A stretch of DNA of 38,463 nt from the NCBI GenBank assembly GCA_910583725.1, contig CAJTXZ010000009.1:53324-91786 (forward strand), given 5' to 3'. This stretch comes from an uncultured Vampirovibrio sp. Its GTDB lineage: Bacteria > Cyanobacteriota > Vampirovibrionia > Gastranaerophilales > Gastranaerophilaceae. Made by a program: the position numbers and the translations under genes. Positions 33,065 through 38,463 of the stretch are shown one piece after another. How positions within the stretch are numbered: position 1 is the stretch's first letter; every line of letters starts with the position of its first letter. The notes under the pieces were generated by a model, which was given only the letters and a program-made list of their open reading frames with translations, was not told where the DNA came from and did not search any database.

Positions 33065-33853
33065 ATGAAGATGGATTTTCTAAATAAATTTTTAAAAATT
33101 TCCAACAAAAAAACCGGCTTCACACTTGCCGAGCTTTTAATTGTACTTGCTGTATTGGCAGTCATAGCGGCTGTTTTGCTTCCTACGGTATTTAATTCTA
33201 TGCCGGATGAGAACAGATTGAAGTTTAAAAAAGGCTACTATACCTTAAAAAGAACGATTGACGGCATGGTGAACTCTGAAGCTTATAATATTACCGATGG
33301 AAATTTCGGCGTAATTCTTAATGATGAGAACGATCCACCGGGATATGCTGCTGAGCTTGGAACCGGTGACACCATGGGTGAAACTTATTTTTGTATACAG
33401 TTTGGCGAAATGCTAAATACCCTTAAGGCGCAGTGTAAAACGTTTTTGAACGATGGAGACGACGGCTTATATGCAACAAAATATGGTGATGATGACCTTG
33501 ATATTTCAAACAATATTGATGCAAAGTGCCTGGTTTCTACTAATGCCTGGCCAACAGGGAACTTAAACGATGAAAATAGCACTGTTAATTTTGCAACGCA
33601 GGATGGCATATATTGGTCTGTTCCTAAGGATAATTTTTCAGGAACCACAGAGACCGGTCATAAGGGACAATATATACAGAATTTCGGCAAAGTTCCTGCC
33701 TATTATGCCGTGGTTTGTATGGATGTAGACGGCCCTGGCGGCGAACCGCCTTTTGGCTTTGGTATAAGGCGTGATGGCAAAGTTTTTGCTGGTACTCATG
33801 CAAAAGAATGGCTTGAAGAAGGCACTACTACTGTAGTTCCGTCTGATGAATAA
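33065..33853 (+). CDS. Type IV pilin-like protein
   Basis: 262 residues from the ATG at 33065 (GGGG eight bases upstream); a TTG at 33047 and an ATG at 33071 are alternatives. It has a short basic leader, then the prepilin site KKTG/FTLAELLIVLAVLAVIAAVLLP, with Gly at -1 and Glu at +5, followed by FKKGYYTLKRTIDGM, a pattern typical of the many pilin-like proteins in this group. The globular part has four cysteines (CIQF, AQCK, AKCL, VVCM), enough for two disulfides. The C-terminus (FGFGIRRDGKVFAG) resembles minor pilins. Exported to the outer face of the membrane; part of a type IV pilus or type II-like pseudopilus. Confidence 0.9.
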   Translation: MKMDFLNKFLKISNKKTGFTLAELLIVLAVLAVIAAVLLPTVFNSMPDENRLKFKKGYYTLKRTIDGMVNSEAYNITDGNFGVILNDENDPPGYAAELGTGDTMGETYFCIQFGEMLNTLKAQCKTFLNDGDDGLYATKYGDDDLDISNNIDAKCLVSTNAWPTGNLNDENSTVNFATQDGIYWSVPKDNFSGTTETGHKGQYIQNFGKVPAYYAVVCMDVDGPGGEPPFGFGIRRDGKVFAGTHAKEWLEEGTTTVVPSDE

Positions 33854-33860
33854 AATTTAC

Positions 33861-33894
33861 TGCCGGCTGAATAATTTTACAGCCGGCAATTTTA
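33861..33894 (+). terminator. Terminator of the pilin-like gene
   Basis: TGCCGGCTG/CAGCCGGCA, a perfect 9-bp stem with a 10-base loop, followed by ATTTTAG. Confidence 0.8.
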
Positions 33895-33918
33895 GTTGAG
33901 ATTTAATTGGAGTATAAG

Positions 33919-34713
33919 ATGAAAAATTTAGCCACAATAGGTGTTTTTGGCGGGTCTGGGTTTTATGAGTTTCTTGAAAACGCCTCAGAAGTTACTATTG
34001 AGACGCCATACGGCCATACCAGCGATAAAATTACTGTTGGGGAAGTTGCCGGAAAAAAAGTGGCTTTTATGCCAAGACACGGTAGGAATCATTCCATTAC
34101 TCCTGAAAATGTGAACTACAGAGCCAATGTTTGGGCTATGAAACAGATTGGGTGTAAAAAGGTCATAAGCCCTTGTGCCGCGGGCTCTTTACAAAAATAT
34201 ATAAAGCCAGGCGATATAGTATTTTGCGATCAGTTTGTTGATTGGACATTTGGCAGAAGAAAAGACACTTTCCTTGAAGGCCCTATTGTAACACACATTA
34301 GCGCCGCTGATCCTTATTGTCCTAAATTTAGACGAGTGGCGATTGAATCTTGTGAAAAATTAGGATTTAATTATCATAAAACCGGCACAGTTGTTGTAAT
34401 TAACGGACCCAGGTTTGCCACAAAGGCTGAGAGTAAATTCTTTACAGCGCAAGGCTTTGAGGTTATTAATATGACACAGTATCCGGAAAGCTATTTGGTT
34501 AAGGAAATGGATATGTGTCCTTTAAATATTTCTTTGATAACAGACTATGATGCCGGTCTTGTTTCAGATACGGAGCCTGTTTCACATGCTGCTGTTATGG
34601 AAGTGTTTAAGAATAATATTGAAAAACTTAAAAAACTTCTTTATGAAATTATTGCAACTTCTGATGACGAAGAATGCGAATGCAACAGTATATTGGAAAA
34701 TTCAAGAACATGA
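33919..34713 (+). CDS. mtnP: S-methyl-5'-thioadenosine phosphorylase
   Basis: 264 residues from the ATG at 33919, with TGGAG six bases upstream; the in-frame TTG at 33907 overlaps that site. PNP/MTAP family: GVFGGSGFYEFL (phosphate-binding start), MPRHGRNHSITPENVNYRANVWA, SPCAAGSLQ, INGPRFATKAES and a NMTQYPE segment with Met before Thr, as in methylthioadenosine-type enzymes. It splits MTA to adenine and 5-methylthioribose-1-phosphate for methionine and purine salvage. Its stop overlaps the start of yggT by four bases (ATGA). Confidence 0.94.
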   Translation: MKNLATIGVFGGSGFYEFLENASEVTIETPYGHTSDKITVGEVAGKKVAFMPRHGRNHSITPENVNYRANVWAMKQIGCKKVISPCAAGSLQKYIKPGDIVFCDQFVDWTFGRRKDTFLEGPIVTHISAADPYCPKFRRVAIESCEKLGFNYHKTGTVVVINGPRFATKAESKFFTAQGFEVINMTQYPESYLVKEMDMCPLNISLITDYDAGLVSDTEPVSHAAVMEVFKNNIEKLKKLLYEIIATSDDEECECNSILENSRT

Positions 34714-34973
34714 TATCATACGGCGTTTATCAGTTATTTAATCTAATAATGTTTCTTATGCTTGTTAAGGTGCTTCTGAGCTGGTTTCCCAATATAAACT
34801 GGTATAACGAGCCTTTTTGTTCACTTAGGAAATTTACTGATATTTTCTTTGAACCGTTTAGAAAGGTGATTCCGCCAATTGGGATGATTGATATTTCACC
34901 CATTTTAGCCTTCTTTGTCCTTGGCATTGTGCAACAGCTGCTTTTTGCTTTATTATTGAAACTTGGCCTTTAG
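34710..34973 (+). CDS. YggT-family membrane protein
   Basis: 87 residues from the ATG at 34710, which overlaps the mtnP stop (ATGA); an upstream in-frame ATG at 34674 lies deep inside mtnP and is less likely. Two membrane helices (VYQLFNLIMFLMLVKVLLSW and ISPILAFFVLGIVQQLLFALLL) flank the YggT loop FTDIFFEPFRKVIPPIGMID. Family members are small integral membrane proteins linked to cell division, cofactor assembly or osmotic tolerance in various bacteria. Cotranscribed with mtnP. Confidence 0.9.
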   Translation: MISYGVYQLFNLIMFLMLVKVLLSWFPNINWYNEPFCSLRKFTDIFFEPFRKVIPPIGMIDISPILAFFVLGIVQQLLFALLLKLGL

Positions 34974-34998
34974 GATATCAATCATTAACAGGTTTTGT

Positions 34999-35034
34999 AA
35001 AAGTGTCTTTGCGACACAAGTATTATGCACTTTT
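34999..35034 (+). terminator. Possible terminator of mtnP-yggT
   Basis: AAAAGTG/CACTTTT arms (34999-35005 and 35028-35034), with an alternative inner hairpin GTGTC/GACAC (35003-35017). It ends in TTTT. Confidence 0.5.
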
Positions 35035-35507
35035 AGGTGTTTAATAGCTAAGTGGGCGCCATTTATCATGTCAGCATGGATTTATATATTATTATAAAAT
35101 AATGCTTGCACTTTACCTTTGTTTTTGATAAATTAATATTTGTCCAAAGGAGTTTTGCAATTTTGGATAGTTATTTTAAATTTGACATTAGTTAATTATT
35201 TGCCAAGCAATTTAAAATAGCACTGAAATATTGATAATTAAATAAAATGCAGCTTTTTGTTTTTAAAAGGTGTTTGGGGTAATGGAAAATTTTAAACGCG
35301 ATTTATTTTTCTCTCTGCACAAGGTGAAATAATATCAATGCTTTAAAGTCATATTTTCATTATTTTGAAATTTCTGAGTATACACCATTGAAATTTACCT
35401 ATACAAATTTTCCAGATTTATTTTATTTGAAAAGTAAAACTTGGTCGCCTTGTAAAATAAGTGCATTATTTCCAAAAAATATTAAGACTACCTATAAATG
35501 ATGAAAT
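35035..35507. other. A/T-rich non-coding stretch before the tRNA array
   Basis: About 470 bases. AAAGGAG near 35145 is followed only by a frame of about 20 codons. No gene is supported. Confidence 0.5.
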
Positions 35508-35567
35508 ACTCCCGCAGCCTAATCGGATAGTGTGCTTGTCTTTCAAGCAAGAAAATAAGTGGGTGTT
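35508..35567 (+). pseudogene. Degenerate, 3'-truncated tRNA (Glu-TTC-like)
   Basis: CTCCCG acceptor-like start, a D-arm-like GCCTAATCGGATAG and an anticodon arm CTTGT-CTTTCAA-GCAAG (anticodon TTC, one G-T pair) lead into a T-arm start GTGGGTGTT. There the tRNA similarity stops; no CGAATC loop or 3' acceptor follows. The D-stem is also damaged. The amino-acid call is tentative. It is the first of three tRNA units spaced 95-96 bp. Confidence 0.5.
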
Positions 35568-35602
35568 ATAAATAAAAATTACAATTAAATAAAACATACT
35601 AT

Positions 35603-35660
35603 GCGTCTGTAGCTCAGCTGGATAGAGCATCTGCCTTCTAAGCAGTTGGTCTTGGGAGTT
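35603..35660 (+). pseudogene. 3'-truncated tRNA-Arg (TCT)
   Basis: Acceptor GCGTCTG, a normal D-arm (GCTCAGCTGGATAGAGC), an anticodon loop CTTCTAA (TCT, Arg) and the 5' side of a T-arm ending GGGAGTT. Then the sequence turns to A/T-rich spacer: the T-loop, T-stem and 3' acceptor are missing. Residues 9-46 are the same as in the intact tRNA-Arg at 35699. Confidence 0.85.
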
Positions 35661-35698
35661 AAAAAACAAAATTTGACAATTTAATAAAAAATAAAAAT

Positions 35699-35772
35699 GC
35701 CTCGGTAGCTCAGCTGGATAGAGCATCTGCCTTCTAAGCAGAGGGTCATGCGTTCGAATCGCATCCGGGGTA
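35699..35772 (+). tRNA. tRNA-Arg (TCT)
   Basis: 74 bases, full cloverleaf: acceptor GCCTCGG with CCGGGGT (G-T pairs at 1-72 and 4-69), D-arm GCTC/GAGC, anticodon stem TCTGC/GCAGA with TCT, T-arm ATGCG-TTCGAAT-CGCAT, discriminator A. CCA is not encoded. A T-run follows. Its last 27 bases overlap the end of the recombinase gene on the other strand. It reads AGA codons. Confidence 0.92.
35746..35772. other. Left attachment site (attL) of the integrated element, in tRNA-Arg
   Basis: The 3' part of tRNA-Arg from the T-stem/T-loop on is at once the 3' end of the serine-recombinase frame. The two upstream truncated tRNAs break at the matching place (just after GTT of the T-arm). This points to recombination in the T-loop. 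The exact core cannot be set without the right end of the element. Confidence 0.6.
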
Positions 35773-37230
35773 TTTTTTGCGACAAGAGTCAAAATTTATA
35801 AAGTACGAGAAAGGTAAGTTATAGTCATAGCTTATCTTTCGACCTTCTAAAGTACAGTTCGATAGTAAGTAATTTAATAATTTTCTTTGTTCTATAGGGG
35901 ATTGCTGTTTATACAGAGTATAAGCATTTTTCAGAGTTTCGATAATTCTAACCCCTTCTTCATAATATTTTTGTTCGGCATGGTGCAATGCTTCGAGTTT
36001 TATCATGATTTCATCTAAATCTTTGTTCCATTGAATACGTTTTTCATTATAAAATTTTGCATCAACTAAATCGTCATAATATTCATTAGTAATTTTGTCT
36101 ATTCTATGACGAATCCTTTTTGCTTCAGCTTCAAGATTACTACGCATTTGTTCAGAAAATTCTTTTTTGTCTGCCAAACTTTCTTTCAAGCCTTGTTTAA
36201 TGTAATCAATATGCTTTTGAGCAAGACTCACAGCTTTTACAGCTTCGTCAAATTGTGGCATTAAATCTAATTCATTTATGTAAATTTTTTTCTGTTCACA
36301 TTTACCCTTACCGCCTGTACAATGATAATAGACATATTTACCCTTTTTGATTTCAGCAGTTATAGCACAACCGCATTTGGCACAAGTCATTAAACCAGAT
36401 AAAGCAAAATTATGGTCATCTCTATATAAAGGTTTGTTATCTTTTCTAAATGACAACTGTGCTTTATCAAAAAGTTCCTGTGAAACCATAGGTGGATGTT
36501 GCCCTGCATATACGACATCTCTAAACTTTAATACTCCTAAATAATTGATATTTTGAAGCATTTTACCAAGTTGCCCCTTAGAAATCTTTTTGTGAGCAGG
36601 CTGATATAAAAATCCTTCTTCAAAAAGCTGTTCTTTTACTCTTTCCAGAGATAAACCAGTAGCATATAATTCAAAAGCACGTCTTACAAATGGAGCTTTT
36701 TCTTCATCTATAACAGTTGTGCGGGGGTCTAATTTCTTATATCCATATGGAACTTGCCCTATAAAGTAACCTTGACTTGCTTTCTTTAATCTTCCTTTTT
36801 GAGTTTCTTCTCTAAGGTTGTCAATAAAATTCTTAGCTAAAAGAACCTTTAAGCCATGAACAAGTTTTTCATGGGAAGTTGAAGCAGGACTTAATACAAC
36901 ACCCTCTTTAACTAAATAAACTGTGTAACCAGTTGTATCAACATCTAAATCAACATAATCCTTAAAGTTTCTGTATAAGCGGTCAGTTTTTTCACAAAGA
37001 ATATTAGTTACATCTTTGTTCTTTTTTAAGAATTTTAGCATTTCATTGAATTTATGCCTGCCAGCTTGTTTGGCAGTTTCTGCTTCTTCAAATTCTTTTA
37101 CTATGTCAATATTATGTTTGTGTGCAAAATCATGCAACAAATCAAGTTGAGCGGGAATTGAAAATCCTTCTTTCTTTTGTTCTTCTGAACTTACACGAGC
37201 ATATATTACAGCTTTTATTTTTTGTTCCAT
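35746..37230 (-). CDS. Large serine recombinase (integrase)
   Basis: 494 residues. N-terminal resolvase domain with catalytic Ser14 in VIYARVSSEEQ, and EKTDRLYRN later in that domain. Next the recombinase domain (KASQGYFIGQVPYGYK to about 250) with the linker YLGVLKFRDVVYAGQHPP. A zinc ribbon follows (CAKCGC...HCTGGKGKC), then a long coiled coil (about 345-440) of the kind that controls direction. The last residues (KKYPGCDSNA) are encoded by antisense tRNA-Arg sequence, so the C-terminus was probably set by integration. It would carry out attP x attB recombination for the element that extends to the right. It is divergent from the methylase gene. Confidence 0.95.
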   Translation of the reverse strand: MEQKIKAVIYARVSSEEQKKEGFSIPAQLDLLHDFAHKHNIDIVKEFEEAETAKQAGRHKFNEMLKFLKKNKDVTNILCEKTDRLYRNFKDYVDLDVDTTGYTVYLVKEGVVLSPASTSHEKLVHGLKVLLAKNFIDNLREETQKGRLKKASQGYFIGQVPYGYKKLDPRTTVIDEEKAPFVRRAFELYATGLSLERVKEQLFEEGFLYQPAHKKISKGQLGKMLQNINYLGVLKFRDVVYAGQHPPMVSQELFDKAQLSFRKDNKPLYRDDHNFALSGLMTCAKCGCAITAEIKKGKYVYYHCTGGKGKCEQKKIYINELDLMPQFDEAVKAVSLAQKHIDYIKQGLKESLADKKEFSEQMRSNLEAEAKRIRHRIDKITNEYYDDLVDAKFYNEKRIQWNKDLDEIMIKLEALHHAEQKYYEEGVRIIETLKNAYTLYKQQSPIEQRKLLNYLLSNCTLEGRKISYDYNLPFSYFINFDSCRKKYPGCDSNA

Positions 37231-37309
37231 AGGTCGATTATAGCACTAAAATCAGCTTATGGCAGCCTTCTGCATAAATTCTTTCATGAAATCCAAACTG
37301 GAGGCATGT

Positions 37310-37885
37310 ATGAAAGAATCAACATTTATCAATTTAGGTGCAAGCAATCACGCTAAAAAAGGTACAAGAGAAGAAAACGACTATTACGCAACAGAACCCA
37401 TTGCAGGAAAATTATTACTGGAAGTTGAACCAGATTTAAACAATATCTGGGAGTGTGCTTGTGGCGAAGGGCATTTAGCTAAAGTATTTGATGAAGCAGG
37501 AAAATTAGGTAAAGCCACAGACCTTATTAATCGTGGTTATGGTAGTGTAGAGGAATTTTTATTGAATACAGAGCCCTATCACAACGGGGATATTGTAACT
37601 AATCCGCCATATAAATATGCTCAGGAATTTGTTGAACACGCTTTAAACAAGATTGATGAAGGCAGAAAAGTTTGTATGTTTCTAAAAGTGTTATTCCTTG
37701 AAACTCAATCAAGAAGAAAACTTTTTGACAAAGAGCCACCAAAAACCATATATGTTTCAAGTTCACGTATTAATTGTGCTAAGAATGGTGATTTTAAAAC
37801 GTACAACAGTAGTGCCATCGCTTATGCTTGGTTTGTTTGGATAAAAGGATATAAGGATGAAACGGTGGTAAAATGGATAAATTAA
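37310..37885 (+). CDS. DNA N6-adenine methylase-like protein
   Basis: 191 residues from the ATG at 37310, picked because GGAGG lies five bases upstream; the frame is open back to 37259 without such a site. SAM-binding motif I reads ECACGEGHLAK and the catalytic motif IV reads TNPPY, as in adenine-specific methylases of phages and conjugative elements. The N-terminus has NDYYATEP, common to this group. No restriction enzyme lies next to it, so it is a lone methylase that may protect the element or mark its DNA. It is the first gene right of the integrase; a tiny gene overlaps its end. Confidence 0.82.
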   Translation: MKESTFINLGASNHAKKGTREENDYYATEPIAGKLLLEVEPDLNNIWECACGEGHLAKVFDEAGKLGKATDLINRGYGSVEEFLLNTEPYHNGDIVTNPPYKYAQEFVEHALNKIDEGRKVCMFLKVLFLETQSRRKLFDKEPPKTIYVSSSRINCAKNGDFKTYNSSAIAYAWFVWIKGYKDETVVKWIN

Positions 37886-37983
37886 CATTTCAATTATTTA
37901 CACAATATGCAATAGAATGTACATTTTGGTGCATAACAACCATTACTTCAATATCCTTTGTCTGGCTCTTATTATGTAAATAG
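37873..37983 (+). CDS. Tiny single-span membrane protein
   Basis: 36 residues (MDKLTFQLFTQYAIECTFWC then a hydrophobic ITTITSISFVWLLLCK). It starts inside the last codons of the methylase gene, with a GGTGG motif seven bases before its ATG, so it may be made by coupled translation. One membrane span with aromatic and cysteine residues. Tiny membrane proteins of this kind are common in phages and mobile elements, but no family is recognised. Confidence 0.4.
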   Translation: MDKLTFQLFTQYAIECTFWCITTITSISFVWLLLCK

Positions 37984-38015
37984 ACACTGATTTATAAACA
38001 CCCTCTATCGCATAT

Positions 38016-38261
38016 TTAGCGTATTTCAAGCGTATAACCTAAAATATCTACGATTCTTTGCATGTCAATAAATCTTAAAGAGCCTCTTTTTAATTTATTG
38101 GATAAATTGGCTTTACTTTCTTTTGTGTAGTACTTCCTGTTTAGCTCTTCTGCCAGTTTTTCCATTGTATAGCCTTTTGTTACTATCATGCCCTTAATTT
38201 GTCTTTTAAGGGCTTCTGCTGCTTGTATATCAAGCTCTTTTGCTTTTTCTTCTGTATTCAT
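38016..38261 (-). CDS. Small phage-type helix-turn-helix regulator
   Basis: 81 residues from the ATG at 38261, with GAGG eight bases upstream; the upstream in-frame ATG at 38294 has no such site. A helical N-terminus (EEKAKELDIQAAEALKRQIK) is followed by KGYTMEKLAEELNRKYYTKESKANLSNKLKRG and FIDMQRIVDILGYTLEI, a Cro-like pattern close to the short DUF6471-type regulators of phages and integrative elements. It is transcribed away from the gene at 38425, with repeated GTTAACG sites between them, so it is the probable repressor of the element's early promoter. Confidence 0.75.
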   Translation of the reverse strand: MNTEEKAKELDIQAAEALKRQIKGMIVTKGYTMEKLAEELNRKYYTKESKANLSNKLKRGSLRFIDMQRIVDILGYTLEIR

Positions 38262-38282
38262 ATTTCTTACCTCATTATTAAC

Positions 38283-38311
38283 AGGATACATCATTACGTT
38301 AACGAAATCAA
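38283..38311 (-). promoter_or_regulatory. Promoter of the regulator gene
   Basis: On the minus strand: TTGATT (38306-38311), 17 bases, TATCCT (38283-38288). GTTAACG lies within the spacer. Confidence 0.6.
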
Positions 38312-38399
38312 TAATAGTGTTAACTTATGTAACGAAAACAGAAACTTTTTAGTTGACTTTGTTTGCTTTTTGATGTATCTTGTTAACGAAAAGAGAAAC
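38298..38399. promoter_or_regulatory. Operator-like repeats GT(T)AACGAAA
   Basis: Copies at 38298-38309 (GTTAACGAAATC), 38319-38324 (GTTAAC), 38329-38345 (GTAACGAAAACAGAAAC) and 38382-38399 (GTTAACGAAAAGAGAAAC). They lie across and just downstream of two divergent promoters, as expected for binding sites of the adjacent regulator. Confidence 0.6.
38353..38381 (+). promoter_or_regulatory. Rightward promoter of the element
   Basis: TTGACT (38353-38358), 17 bases, TATCTT (38376-38381), immediately followed by the operator-like repeat at 38382. Confidence 0.65.
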
Positions 38400-38424
38400 A
38401 AAATAAACGAAAGGACAAAACATT

Positions 38425-38463
38425 ATGGCAACACAAGTTATTACAACAAATTTAAACCTTGAA
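38425..38463 (+). CDS. Start of a gene cut by the window edge
   Basis: ATG with AAAGGA ten bases upstream, then 12 more codons (MATQVITTNLNLE) to the end of the window. It is preceded by a good promoter and operators, so it is very likely the first gene of the element's rightward operon. Too short to name. Confidence 0.6.
   Translation, partial: MATQVITTNLNLE

Noticed and set aside
35466..35792. 108-codon minus-strand frame across the tRNA region
   Set aside because: It is the antisense of the tRNA units (repeated LLRRQMLYPAEL is reverse tRNA-Arg), a well-known false gene.

Overview
The window looks like a chromosomal piece of an AT-rich, anaerobic, fermentative gut bacterium. The best guess is a non-photosynthetic cyanobacterial relative (Vampirovibrionia/Melainabacteria, order Gastranaerophilales). 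This rests on the type IV pilin-like surface proteins (G/FTLAELLIV with an FKKGYYTLKR segment just after it; a Gly-rich protein with an AFSLVEML...PVMTKRF N-terminus), on [FeFe] hydrogenases plus a VOR-type 2-oxoacid:ferredoxin oxidoreductase, and on base composition. The taxonomic call is inference; there is no rRNA here.

Layout. 1-270: edge of a GC-richer, hairpin-rich non-coding block. 532-7399: unrecognised surface/structural-type genes (Gly/Ser-rich protein, two proteins sharing a repeat domain, one of them with an EF-hand, two small helical proteins), interrupted by ogt and a membrane-anchored metallophosphoesterase. 7683-10166 (minus): leuS. 10306-12972 (minus): four-gene VOR-type 2-oxoacid oxidoreductase operon. 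13091-17877 (minus): an orphan histidine kinase, a SpoIIE/PP2C phosphatase, a PAS-containing sensory-type [FeFe] hydrogenase, a thioredoxin-like [2Fe-2S] protein and an XRE regulator. 18086-20980: very long Gly-rich pilin-like protein. 20984-21834: an unusual non-coding block with strong hairpins and a 98-bp direct repeat, then a possible tiny secreted protein. 22062-23863: amtB-glnB. 24218-25414: unknown protein. 25587-25952 (minus): DUF805 protein. 26162-32204: hydrogenase operon ([2Fe-2S] protein, group B-type [FeFe] hydrogenase, then HydC, HydB, HydA of an electron-bifurcating hydrogenase). 33065-34973: pilin-like protein, mtnP, yggT. 35508-38463: a tRNA-associated integration site and the left end of an integrated element (large serine recombinase, DNA methylase-like protein, tiny membrane protein, small repressor and a divergent promoter/operator region) that runs off the right edge.

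How the genes fit together. The 2-oxoacid oxidoreductase would reduce ferredoxin. HydABC would re-oxidise ferredoxin together with NADH to make H2, and the group B hydrogenase may add a second ferredoxin-linked H2 activity. The PAS-hydrogenase/PP2C pair on the minus strand lacks key catalytic residues of the H-cluster pocket and is a likely H2 or redox sensor feeding a phosphatase switch. No maturation genes (hydE, hydF, hydG) are in the window.

Most interesting: (1) a tandem series of two 3'-truncated tRNA genes and one intact tRNA-Arg(TCT), spaced 95-96 bp and abutting a serine recombinase whose last codons are antisense tRNA sequence; (2) the structured GC-rich block at 20984-21772, with a diverged inverted partial match at the left edge of the window; (3) the sensory hydrogenase/PP2C module; (4) two separate pairs of a small [2Fe-2S] protein with an H-cluster protein; (5) a P-II protein without Tyr51.
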